Shown here one piece after another: positions 27,732-35,392 of a stretch of 48,047 bases of DNA. The stretch spans positions 1 through 48,047 of the forward strand of contig NZ_CAMPHV010000043.1 of NCBI RefSeq assembly GCF_946886105.1. The letters run 5' to 3'. Each line of letters begins with the position of its first letter. Positions within the stretch are counted from its first letter, which is position 1. Position numbers and translations under genes: made by a program. A model generated the notes under the pieces. It was not told the origin of the DNA and ran no database searches. It saw only the letters and a program-made list of their open reading frames with translations. The DNA comes from an uncultured Pseudomonas sp. (GTDB lineage: Bacteria; Pseudomonadota; Gammaproteobacteria; Pseudomonadales; Pseudomonadaceae).

Positions 27732-27917
27732 ATGAAGTCTCTCAAGAAGCAAAAAGGTTTTACCCTGATCGAGCTTATGATCGTAATTGCGATTATCGGT
27801 ATTCTGGCTGCCATCGCCATCCCTTCTTTCAATGAATATCGCTCGAAGGCCAATGATGGTACGGCTAACTCGGATGCTAAAAACATGGTGACTCTGTTTG
27901 GGTCCATGCAGCGCTAA
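27732..27917 (+). CDS. pilA: Short (headless) type IV major pilin, PilA-N type
   Basis: The precursor is only 61 residues. The leader MKSLKKQKG ends in the PilD cleavage Gly, and the mature protein starts [20 protein letters not shown], with Phe1 and Glu5 present. The mature chain is 52 residues: the transmembrane half and part of the amphipathic half of helix alpha-1, ending FGSMQR. The beta-sheet head and C-terminal disulfide loop of normal Pseudomonas pilins (about 140-160 residues) are absent. This is the design of Geobacter PilA-N, with Phe24 and Tyr27 also kept. It is not a frameshift: the stop is followed by a new ribosome site and a separate secreted protein. In-frame ATG 27660 is rejected because it lies upstream of the promoter. 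Confidence 0.93.
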   Translation: MKSLKKQKGFTLIELMIVIAIIGILAAIAIPSFNEYRSKANDGTANSDAKNMVTLFGSMQR

Positions 27918-27948
27918 TATTCAGTAATCGATCATAAGGGGAAATACC

Positions 27949-28440
27949 ATGTTTAAAAAAATTATTCCTTGTGCCTTCGCGGTAGTTGCGCTGGCTGCTG
28001 GATCTCAGGCTTTTGCTGGGAATTTTTCTGGTCCAGGTGCTACTACTGTGAGTCCGGCATCGGGTGCGGCTCAGCCTTGTGCGGCATTGGCTAACGACGT
28101 TTCGGTGCAGCTTTCTAACAATGTCTTTGCTGGCTATACCTGCAGCACTACAGCCTTTACGGCTGCGACATGCCACGGATCCGGGACTAACAAGTCGCAG
28201 ACAATTGCTTGTACGTATACCGAGACATTCGATGATCAAGGCGTCTCTACTGGCTTTTCTAAGTCGGATGATCAGTGCCCTGACTCTGCTGCAGATGGTA
28301 GTGGCCAGGCGACTACGGCAACATTTGTTGGTCGTGTCGCATTCCGCGGGGCTTCGGGTGGCGGTACTGTGGGTGCAGTTAACTTGCGTGGTAATGTCTG
28401 CGATGGCGCCACTGCAGAAGCTCTGACGACAGGCAGCTAA
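27949..28440 (+). CDS. Secreted six-cysteine protein, candidate pilin head partner (PilA-C-like)
   Basis: A 163-residue protein with a Sec signal peptide (MFKKIIPCAFAVVALAAG, cleavage near AFA/GN at residue 23) and no membrane segment afterwards. The mature part of about 140 residues is rich in Gly, Ser, Thr and Ala and has six cysteines (44, 65, 75, 88, 110, 151), enough for three disulfides. It looks like a beta-rich extracellular domain. It begins 31 bases after the pilA stop with AAGGGG before the ATG, under the same promoter. By position, size and secretion it matches the head subunit that pairs with a headless pilin in Geobacter. I do not recognise the sequence itself, so partnership is inference; an unrelated secreted protein is the alternative. 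Confidence 0.7.
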   Translation: MFKKIIPCAFAVVALAAGSQAFAGNFSGPGATTVSPASGAAQPCAALANDVSVQLSNNVFAGYTCSTTAFTAATCHGSGTNKSQTIACTYTETFDDQGVSTGFSKSDDQCPDSAADGSGQATTATFVGRVAFRGASGGGTVGAVNLRGNVCDGATAEALTTGS

Positions 28441-28473
28441 AAGTACTTCTCTTTTGCTTTACTTTTACGTGAG

Positions 28474-28507
28474 CGAGCCATGCCGTTGCGTGGCTCGTTT
28501 TTATTTT
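28474..28507 (+). terminator. Rho-independent terminator between the pilin genes and the ABC genes
   Basis: CGAGCCA (28474-28480), ten-base loop, TGGCTCG (28491-28497), then TTTTTATTTT. It is strong by sequence. It stands 34 bases after the pilA-C-like stop and about 20 bases before the next gene. Confidence 0.9.
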
Positions 28508-28529
28508 GTATTTGTCGTTGATGTGGTGT

Positions 28530-29351
28530 ATGGGGCATTTTAAAGCTGACTTTTTGCTGGGGCTTCGTCTTATCTACCATTCTAGGTTGCTAGGGGTGGT
28601 CTTCTGGATTTTTCTGTTGCTTTTAGTCGGTTTTTATCTCGCTGTGCAATTCAGCGCAAGGCAGATGGCGACGGTCTCAATGGATGTTGGGCTTTCGATT
28701 ATTCGTTTCGTAATGCCGGTTTTGATTGTGCTTTTTGTGCAGGAGTTGTTCGGTCGCGAATTTGAAAGGAAGCTGCACCTTAGCTCATTCGCTTGCCCGC
28801 GTGGCCGGACGGTATGGCTGTTGTCTAGGTTGTTAGCAATATTGTGTATAGTTTTTTCTGCGCTGATTTGTCTTGTTACTGTGCTTGCCATGCTTTCTGC
28901 ATATGCGATGAGTCTGTATCACCAGTCGACTGTTATTTCTCTTGGTACGCCATATTTGATTACTGTTGGAATGTTGGCGCTTGACCTCGCAGTTGTTGCG
29001 GCTGTGGCTATTTTGCTTGCCGTTAGTGCGCGTACACCCAGCTTTGTGTTGCTGGGCGTGTTGGGTTTTGTGCTTGTTGCTCGTAGTTACACACCTTTAA
29101 TTGAACTGCTTAGTGCAAACCCTTACGTTGTGGAGGGCTTTGCTGATCCTCGAATTTATAAGGAATCTATGGGGTTGCTGGCATTTGTTCTGCCAGACCT
29201 TGGTCGTTTGGATGTGCGGATGATTGCCTTATATAACGATATGGCATTTCTTCCAGCCGACTGGCCGCTTTTGGTTGTTGCGATTTCTGCATATATTGTG
29301 TTTTTGCTTAGTTTGTCAGTTTGGGTTTTGAATAAACGTGAATTTAGCTAA
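28530..29351 (+). CDS. ABC-2-type transporter permease of the pilin locus
   Basis: A 273-residue integral membrane protein with about six helices: VVFWIFLLLLVGFYLAV, IIRFVMPVLIVLFVQELFG, LLAILCIVFSALICLVTVLA, TVGMLALDLAVVAAVAILLA, SFVLLGVLGFVLVARSY and a last one near LLVVAISAYIVFLLSLSVWV. The motif FVQELFGREFERKLHLSSFA, after helix 2, resembles the cytoplasmic loop of ABC-2 permeases that meets the ATPase. The ATPase is two genes downstream. ATG 28530 is chosen; ATG 28521 is possible, and TTG 28506 is rejected because it is inside the terminator. The DNA is clearly richer in A and T than its neighbours, a sign of transfer. Substrate unknown. Confidence 0.75.
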   Translation: MGHFKADFLLGLRLIYHSRLLGVVFWIFLLLLVGFYLAVQFSARQMATVSMDVGLSIIRFVMPVLIVLFVQELFGREFERKLHLSSFACPRGRTVWLLSRLLAILCIVFSALICLVTVLAMLSAYAMSLYHQSTVISLGTPYLITVGMLALDLAVVAAVAILLAVSARTPSFVLLGVLGFVLVARSYTPLIELLSANPYVVEGFADPRIYKESMGLLAFVLPDLGRLDVRMIALYNDMAFLPADWPLLVVAISAYIVFLLSLSVWVLNKREFS

Positions 29352-30168
29352 GGCGCAGCCGGCCCCATGGCTTTTTCCTGTGCTTACGGCGATGGCTCTC
29401 GTGATCTTCTGGATGGCTACTTGGCTGCAAGACAAGCAAGTGGGAAGCTACCAAGAAAAATCTGCCGCCATTGCAATATCGGCCCCTGTCCAAACCATTA
29501 TATTTGGTGGCGATCGGTTCTTTGCGGCCAATATAGAGGCGATTCGTGCCGCAGCCTCCAGTATTGCAGAGGATGCGCATGGCTTTCGTTTGCGGGCGCA
29601 CCTAGAGGTTTCACGCTTGAATCCTTGCCATGAAGATAACTACTGGGTTGGGAATGCAGCGCTCAGTTGGGGGGGGGCGGAAGAGCAAGGCTTTCAGTTG
29701 TTAAAGAATGCGATCCATTGCCGCTATTGGGATGAATGGCCAGCATTTTTTTATGGTTTTAATCAGCATTTTTTCCGTAAAAATACAAATAAAGCGCGTT
29801 GGGCGATTGATTTGGCGGCACAGCGCTCCAAAGAAAACGCTGCAGCGTTCCGCAACTTTTCGATCATGCTTGCAGCAGGCGATATTGACGATGCCCGTGT
29901 GGCATTGGAGATGATTGAGCAAGAGCACGCTCAAGCAAGTGACCCAAAACTCAGAGGAATGTTGAGTAAGCGAGTAATACGTCTGCAAGGTTTGTTGCTT
30001 CTGCGCGATGCACAGGCTCAGTATGAAAGAAAATTTCAGCGCGCTCTTGCAGCTCCGGCTGATTTAATTTCTTCTGAAATTATTGAGGCATTCCCTGGCG
30101 ATCCGCTTGGTATCGGTTACAACTTTGATGGGCAGACCTTTCACTTGCATCAACTAGATATTCAGTAG
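29338..30168 (+). CDS. Membrane-anchored helical-repeat protein of the pilin locus
   Basis: A 276-residue protein of unknown family. It starts with one hydrophobic segment (WLFPVLTAMALVIFWMATWL) that should anchor it in the inner membrane with the rest in the periplasm. The soluble part is helical and TPR-like: NPCHEDNYWVGNAALSWGGA, then EEQGFQLLKNAIHCRYWDEW, then AAAFRNFSIMLAAGDIDDAR. Two cysteines (in NPCHED and AIHCRY) could form a disulfide. The GTG start at 29338 overlaps the permease stop by 14 bases and the ATPase starts eight bases after it, so it belongs to the transporter. It may hold the exported or assembled protein; this is inference. Base composition is AT-rich. Confidence 0.72.
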   Translation: MNLAKAQPAPWLFPVLTAMALVIFWMATWLQDKQVGSYQEKSAAIAISAPVQTIIFGGDRFFAANIEAIRAAASSIAEDAHGFRLRAHLEVSRLNPCHEDNYWVGNAALSWGGAEEQGFQLLKNAIHCRYWDEWPAFFYGFNQHFFRKNTNKARWAIDLAAQRSKENAAAFRNFSIMLAAGDIDDARVALEMIEQEHAQASDPKLRGMLSKRVIRLQGLLLLRDAQAQYERKFQRALAAPADLISSEIIEAFPGDPLGIGYNFDGQTFHLHQLDIQ

Positions 30169-30176
30169 TTAGAACG

Positions 30177-31091
30177 ATGACGCCAATTCTTACTTTTGAA
30201 AAAGTCAAAAAAACCTTTAACAAAAAGGGCAGGGCTATACAGGCTTTGAGTGGGGTATCATTTGATGTCAACGAAGGTGAGGTTTTTGGCTTTGTTGGCC
30301 CGAATGGTGCGGGTAAATCCACGCTCATCAAGGTGATGTTGGATATTATTCGGGAGTATGAGGGTGAGGTTCATATTCACGGTGTCAATGCCCGTGAGGC
30401 CAAGGCTCGCCAGGGCGTAGCCTACTTGCCTGAGTCACCAGCGCTTTATGAGCAATTTACTCCCCTGGAAATTCTGCGTATGGGCCTGTCCATGTACGGC
30501 ATCAAGCGTAGCGATGCTGATGCCTGGTGCATGCAGTGGCTGGAACGATTTTCCGTGGCGCAGAATGCCACGCGGCGGATTCGTGAATTGTCCAAAGGTA
30601 ACGTGCAGCGCGTAGCTCTGGCCCACGCCATGGTCGTGCAACCCAAACTACTGGTATTGGACGAGCCGCTGTCCGGCCTCGACCCGGTCGGCCGCAAGGA
30701 TGTGGTGGATATCCTGACCGAGTTTAAGCAGCAGGGCGGGGCGATCTTCTTCACCTCCCACGTGCTGCACGACGTCGAGCGCATCGCTGACCGCTTTGGC
30801 TTTATCAACAAGGGGGAGCTGCTGACCGTGCGTTCGCCCCGCGAGTTGGCGGCAGAGCGGGTCGATCAGATGTTGGTGCGTTTCAATGCCCCGAATGCCA
30901 TCGCTGCCGATGCGCGGCAGTTGCGTGAAGGCGAGTTCGAGTGTGAGGTCAGTCAGCAGGCGCTGCCGACGTTTATTGCTCAACTTAATGCGGTTGGTGG
31001 GCATTTATTGACGGTGAAGCCGGCGGTATCGTTGGAAACTGTGTTCTTTAATATCCTCGATCAGGCAACTGCCCTCCAGAAATCGGCCTGA
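30177..31091 (+). CDS. ABC transporter ATP-binding protein of the pilin locus
   Basis: A 304-residue ATPase with all motifs: Walker A GPNGAGKST at 41-49, Q-loop region, signature LSKGN at 138-142, Walker B LLVLDEP at 158-164, D-loop SGLDP and H-loop His194 (FFTSHVLHD). It has a C-terminal extension of about 90 residues (from SPRELAAERVDQ) seen in CcmA/NatA-type ATPases that pair with ABC-2 permeases. It should power the permease at 28530. The first third is AT-rich like the two genes before it, while the part after about 30450 has the GC-rich codon use of the chromosome. That suggests a recombination junction within the gene, or amelioration from one side. Confidence 0.9.
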   Translation: MTPILTFEKVKKTFNKKGRAIQALSGVSFDVNEGEVFGFVGPNGAGKSTLIKVMLDIIREYEGEVHIHGVNAREAKARQGVAYLPESPALYEQFTPLEILRMGLSMYGIKRSDADAWCMQWLERFSVAQNATRRIRELSKGNVQRVALAHAMVVQPKLLVLDEPLSGLDPVGRKDVVDILTEFKQQGGAIFFTSHVLHDVERIADRFGFINKGELLTVRSPRELAAERVDQMLVRFNAPNAIAADARQLREGEFECEVSQQALPTFIAQLNAVGGHLLTVKPAVSLETVFFNILDQATALQKSA

Positions 31092-31145
31092 TTGCCCGGT
31101 TTTCTGTTGGGGGCTCCAAGCTGTTTCCTGCGGGATTGAGAAGTC

Positions 31146-31994
31146 TTACAGGCTCAACCTCATCGACAAATCCACCGCCTTCACATCCTTGGTCAGCGTC
31201 CCAATCGAAATATAATCCACTCCCGTCTCGGCAATAGCGCGCAAGGTGCTGTCGTTGATCCCGCCCGAAGCTTCGAGTTTGGCGCGGCCTTGGGTGATGG
31301 CGACGGCTTGGCGCATTTCGTCCTGGGTTAACTCGTCGAGCATGACGATATCGGCGCCGGCCTCCAGGGCTTGTCGTAGTTCTTCCAGACTTTCCACTTC
31401 GACTTCCACCGGCTTGCCGGGGGCGATGCGGTGGGCGGCTTGCACGGCTTCGGCGATGCCGCCGCAGGCGGCGATGTGGTTTTCCTTGATCAGGAAGGCG
31501 TCGTACAGGCCGATGCGGTGGTTGTGGCAGCTGCCTTGGGTGACGGCGTATTTCTGCGCAAGGCGCAGGCCGGGCAGGGTTTTGCGGGTGTCGAGCAATT
31601 TGACCGCGGTGCCTTGCACCAGGTCGGCGTAGTGCTGGCAGCGAGTGGCGACGGCCGACAGGGTCTGGAGGAAGTTCAGGGCGCTGCGCTCGCCGCTTAG
31701 CAGTGCGCGTGCCGGGCCTTCGAGGTGAAATAAGGCCTGGTTGGGGCTTGCCCGTTCGCCGTCGCGTACTTGCCAGTGCACGGCAACGCGTGGGTCGAGC
31801 TGACGGAATACCGCATCGACCCAGGCGGTGCCGCAGATAACCGCCGACTCGCGGGTGATTACCGTGGCGTGAGCCATGCGTTCGGCAGGAATCAACTGCG
31901 CGGTGATGTCGCCGCTGCCAATGTCCTCGGCCAGAGCGCGACGCGCGTTGGCTTCGATTTCGGTGGTGAGATCGGCGAGGGTGAGGTTCGGCAT
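31146..31994 (-). CDS. nadC: Nicotinate-nucleotide pyrophosphorylase (quinolinate phosphoribosyltransferase) NadC
   Basis: A 282-residue enzyme that converts quinolinate and PRPP to nicotinate mononucleotide in NAD synthesis. Family motifs are [17 protein letters not shown] near the N-terminus, [57 protein letters not shown] and the C-terminal IMLDE-type and LEASGGIN motifs ([24 protein letters not shown]). It is convergent with the ABC ATPase; only 54 bases separate them and I see no clear terminator. In P. aeruginosa nadC is the first fixed gene after the variable pilA region, and it plays that part here. Confidence 0.96.
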   Translation of the reverse strand: MPNLTLADLTTEIEANARRALAEDIGSGDITAQLIPAERMAHATVITRESAVICGTAWVDAVFRQLDPRVAVHWQVRDGERASPNQALFHLEGPARALLSGERSALNFLQTLSAVATRCQHYADLVQGTAVKLLDTRKTLPGLRLAQKYAVTQGSCHNHRIGLYDAFLIKENHIAACGGIAEAVQAAHRIAPGKPVEVEVESLEELRQALEAGADIVMLDELTQDEMRQAVAITQGRAKLEASGGINDSTLRAIAETGVDYISIGTLTKDVKAVDLSMRLSL

Positions 31995-32237
31995 AACGGG
32001 CTCCGCTCATCTGGTTGCGCGGATTATAGGGGGAGTGGGCGGTCGATGCAGCGAGATTGCACATCGCTCATTCGAGCGAGGCTATTAACAGGTCGTTAGA
32101 ACGCTAAGCGAGGCAGACAAGGCAGCCGCGTGCCACTATTTTGGGAATTTTTTATGGGCTTGGCGGTCACTGACTAGCCGTTGGGAAGCTTGTTCGCCGT
32201 ATCTGTGACGTGCTTCATGTCTGGGTAAAATGCCGGC

Positions 32238-32265
32238 TTGGTGTCCATATAGGCGTCCCTATAAT
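32238..32265 (+). promoter_or_regulatory. Candidate sigma-70 promoter of the second DUF1631 gene
   Basis: TTGGTG at 32238-32243, 16-base spacer, perfect TATAAT at 32260-32265, about 110 bases before the ATG. The rest of the 383-base gap 31995-32377 shows no gene or recognised repeat. Confidence 0.65.
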
Positions 32266-32377
32266 GGTTTTGCATTAGTGCAGACATTGACGCCAAGCCT
32301 TTGGCGTTGTGAATGGTGCCCGGTTGACCAATGCAGGTGAAGTCGCCCAAGAGGGCTAGTCTTGCAGGAGACTCGTA

Positions 32378-34693
32378 ATGAAGAACGATGCGAATGTGGT
32401 GCCGCTGCTCAAAGCGGGGCCTGAACAATCGCCCACTTCGTCGGTAGGAAGGTTGCCTGTGGCGCTCATTCAAGTGCGTGATAAAGCTGCGCAACAACTC
32501 AAACAGTCGCTGCAGGCGCTGTTTGACAACGCCGACGATACGCTGTTCGAGATGGCGGATCGGTCGACCAGCAACTCCGAGCAGAACGCCTTTTTCGAAA
32601 CCATGCGCGACTTGCGCTTGAAGCGCAAAAATATCGAGCGGGTTTTTCTGCAAAAGATTTTCGAATCCTTCGGCGCGCTCAATCAATACGAAATCGGTAA
32701 GCCGCCGCCCTTGGATGCGGTGTCGTTCGAGAGCTTGTCGCTGGTTCAGGACGATGCCCTGGAAGAGTCGGTGGCGGTGGACGCCATGGTCGCCAAGGTG
32801 ATGAGCCGCGACAGCATGGCGCTCAGCCATTTGACCCTGCGCCTCAATGCCATGATCACCAAGAAGCTCGACGACAGGAGCAATCCGCTGGGGCCGGTTC
32901 CTCTCTGCGAATTTTTTATGGATGCCTGTAGTAGCTTGGGTGTGGAGATCAAGGTCAAGCTGATCATCCTCAAGCTGTTCGAAAAGTATGTGCTGAGCGA
33001 TCTAGACCAGCTCTATGCCAACGCCAACCAAGGGCTGGTCGCCGCAGGGGTATTGCCCGAGCTGAAATCGACGCCGGCAAGGCGCAACCCCAACCGGCCG
33101 GGCGCGCGTGCGTCGACCCATGATTCGCGTGAGGCGTCCTCCGCGCCGGGCATGAGCAGTGGCGAGTACGCCGACGATGACGTGCAGGAGGTCTTCGGGG
33201 CGTTGCAGGAGCTGCTGTCGCAAGTGCGCGGCAATGCGTTGCCACGCAGAGAGCAGCCCGTCGGGGCGATGCCGATTTCCAGCAACGACCTGATGCGCTT
33301 GCTATCGCATATGCAGCAACGTGCACCGGCTCAGCCAGGTGCCGATTTCGACTTGCGCGAACAGCTCGAGCATTTGCTCGGACGTGCCAGCGCGAAGAGC
33401 GGCAAAGCGCGGGTGGTCGGTGAAGTCGACGAGGATGTGATCAATCTGGTGTCGATGTTGTTCGAGTTCATTCTCGACGACCGCACTTTGCCCGATTCGC
33501 TGAAAGCGCTGATCGGGCGTATGCAGATCCCCATGCTGAAAGTGGCGGTGCTGGATAAGACCTTTTTCAGTCGCGGTAGTCATCCCGCGCGCCGTCTGCT
33601 CAATGAGATCGCCACTGCCGCGCTCGGCTGGGGCGATCAGGACGATGTTCAGCGCGATAACCTGTTCCAGCAAATCGAGCAGGTGGTACAGCGGCTGCTC
33701 AACGACTTTGTCGACGATCCGGTGATTTTTTCCGAATTGTTGGCCGATTTCATGGCCTTTACCGGCGACGAGCGGCGTCGCAGCGAGTTGCTCGAACAGC
33801 GCACCCGCGATGCCGAAGAGGGCAGCGCCAAAGCCGAATTGGCACGGCGCCAAGTCGAGCAGGCACTGAACGAGCGCCTGTTGGGCAAAACGCTGCCCGA
33901 GGTGGTGGTGCGATTGCTGCAGGAAGCCTGGAGCAAGGTGCTGATGCTCAGCTGCCTCAAGCACGGGGCCGAATCGCCAGAGTGGCAGGCGGCGATCGCC
34001 ACCATGGACGACCTGATCTGGAGTGTCGAACCCCACGACGACCCGGAAGCGCGGATGCGCTTGCTGGAGTTGGTGCCCGGTTTACTCAAGGCGTTGCGTG
34101 AAGGCATGGCCAGTGCGGCTTTCGATCCCTTTTCCACCGGTGAGTTTTTCAGCCAGTTGGAAGCCCTGCATGTGCAGGCCTTTCAGCGCTTCAAGCGGGT
34201 CACCGCCGAGCCGGAGCCAGAACCCGAAGCGGTCGCGCTGCTCGACGGTGGCGAGGACGCATCTGGCGCCGATGGCGTATTACCGCTGCTCGAACTGCCG
34301 CCGATCGAAGCGGAAGCCGAGCCGGCCATGGTCGAGGTGGTCGAAGAAATAGTCCTGGTGGCACCCGGCGAAAGCCGTAACCTCGATACCGAAGTGGTAT
34401 TGCCGGACGACGACGAGGCCTTGGTGCAGGTCGATAATCTACGCGTCGGCAGTTGGGTGGAGTTTCAGGAGGACGAGGAGCACAAGCTGCGTTGCAAGTT
34501 GGCTGCACTTATCAAGCCGACCGGCAAGTACATCTTCGTTAACCGTACCGGGATGAAAGTCCTGGAGAAAACCCGTATGGGGCTCGCTGTGGAATTTCGT
34601 CGCGGCGCGGTTCGCCTGCTCGACGATGCCTTGCTGTTCGACCGCGCACTGGAGTCGGTGATCGGCAATCTGCGCAGGCTCAAGAACGGCTGA
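32378..34693 (+). CDS. DUF1631 family protein, copy 2
   Basis: A 771-residue protein of the same family as the product at 16167-18506. Shared landmarks are an N-terminal helical block (LFEMADRSTSNSEQNAFFET), a linker near 230-300, the middle motifs EVDEDVINLVSMLFEFILDD and SHPARRLLNEIATAAL, and FVDDPVIFSELLADFMAF. The C-terminal small beta domain (VGSWVEFQEDEE, KYIFVNRTGMKV) again resembles a degenerate PilZ fold. It corresponds to P. aeruginosa PA4523 by position between nadC and ampD. An acidic linker (about 605-680) precedes the C-terminal domain and is absent from copy 1. There is no PilZ gene next to it. ATG 32378 has GGAG upstream. Confidence 0.88.
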   Translation: MKNDANVVPLLKAGPEQSPTSSVGRLPVALIQVRDKAAQQLKQSLQALFDNADDTLFEMADRSTSNSEQNAFFETMRDLRLKRKNIERVFLQKIFESFGALNQYEIGKPPPLDAVSFESLSLVQDDALEESVAVDAMVAKVMSRDSMALSHLTLRLNAMITKKLDDRSNPLGPVPLCEFFMDACSSLGVEIKVKLIILKLFEKYVLSDLDQLYANANQGLVAAGVLPELKSTPARRNPNRPGARASTHDSREASSAPGMSSGEYADDDVQEVFGALQELLSQVRGNALPRREQPVGAMPISSNDLMRLLSHMQQRAPAQPGADFDLREQLEHLLGRASAKSGKARVVGEVDEDVINLVSMLFEFILDDRTLPDSLKALIGRMQIPMLKVAVLDKTFFSRGSHPARRLLNEIATAALGWGDQDDVQRDNLFQQIEQVVQRLLNDFVDDPVIFSELLADFMAFTGDERRRSELLEQRTRDAEEGSAKAELARRQVEQALNERLLGKTLPEVVVRLLQEAWSKVLMLSCLKHGAESPEWQAAIATMDDLIWSVEPHDDPEARMRLLELVPGLLKALREGMASAAFDPFSTGEFFSQLEALHVQAFQRFKRVTAEPEPEPEAVALLDGGEDASGADGVLPLLELPPIEAEAEPAMVEVVEEIVLVAPGESRNLDTEVVLPDDDEALVQVDNLRVGSWVEFQEDEEHKLRCKLAALIKPTGKYIFVNRTGMKVLEKTRMGLAVEFRRGAVRLLDDALLFDRALESVIGNLRRLKNG

Positions 34694-34822
34694 CGATCAG
34701 CGGTGCAGGTGCTCTACATGCTCCGCACCCTCTTTGGTCGCTGAACGCGCTGGCGGCTTTGTTCTCGTCACAGCGTTAAGCCCGCCGGGCTGCTAAAGTA
34801 GGGGCTCATTCAAGGAGCCTTT

Positions 34823-35392
34823 ATGCGGTTGGATCCCTCCAGTGGTTGGTGCGAAGGCATTCGCCACTGTCCCTCTGCCAACTTCAATGCTCGCCCGCAG
34901 GGCGAGATATCTTTGTTGGTCATCCACAACATCAGCTTGCCGCCGGGTCAGTTCGGTACCGGCAAGGTGCAAGAGTTTTTCCAGAATCGTTTAGCCGTCG
35001 ACGAACATCCCTATTTCGCTGAAATCGCCATGCTGCGGGTATCGGCGCATTTTCTCATCGAGCGCGATGGCGGCGTGACCCAGTTCGTCTCTTGCCGCGA
35101 ACGTGCCTGGCATGCCGGGCAGTCGATTTTTGCCGGCCGGGAGAACTGCAACGATTTTTCCGTGGGTATCGAATTGGAAGGCACCGACGAACTGCCGTTC
35201 ACCGATACGCAATATGCTGCGTTGATCGGGCTGGTGGGCAGCTTGCGGCGGGCCTATCCGGCGATTACCGCAGAGCGCATATGTGGGCACAGCGACATTG
35301 CGCCGACACGCAAGACCGACCCCGGTCCGGCGTTCGACTGGGTACGCTTGCACGCCGCGCTGACGAATAATACGAAAGAGGAGGGCGTATGA
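34823..35392 (+). CDS. ampD: 1,6-anhydro-N-acetylmuramyl-L-alanine amidase AmpD
   Basis: A 189-residue cytoplasmic zinc amidase that cleaves anhydro-muropeptides during cell-wall recycling and keeps AmpC beta-lactamase induction low. The zinc ligands are His35 (VIHNIS), His156 (CGHSDIAP) and Asp166 (KTDPGPAF), matching His34, His154 and Asp164 of E. coli AmpD; Glu117 (GIELEG) and Lys164 are the catalytic partners. AAGGAG lies before the ATG. The stop overlaps ampE by four bases (ATGA), the usual ampDE operon. Confidence 0.96.
   Translation: MRLDPSSGWCEGIRHCPSANFNARPQGEISLLVIHNISLPPGQFGTGKVQEFFQNRLAVDEHPYFAEIAMLRVSAHFLIERDGGVTQFVSCRERAWHAGQSIFAGRENCNDFSVGIELEGTDELPFTDTQYAALIGLVGSLRRAYPAITAERICGHSDIAPTRKTDPGPAFDWVRLHAALTNNTKEEGV

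Noticed and set aside
27732..28440. A frameshifted full-length pilA gene (helix part and head part split by a mutation)
   Set aside because: The downstream frame has its own ribosome site, a full Sec signal peptide and a signal cleavage site. A head domain of a broken pilin would have none of these.
28506..28529. TTG at 28506 as start of the ABC permease
   Set aside because: It lies inside the T-run of a strong terminator and has no ribosome site; ATG 28530 (or 28521) is better.
34694..34822. Possible small gene between the second DUF1631 gene and ampD
   Set aside because: No start with a ribosome site and no open frame of useful length; only a weak TAAAGT promoter-like box.
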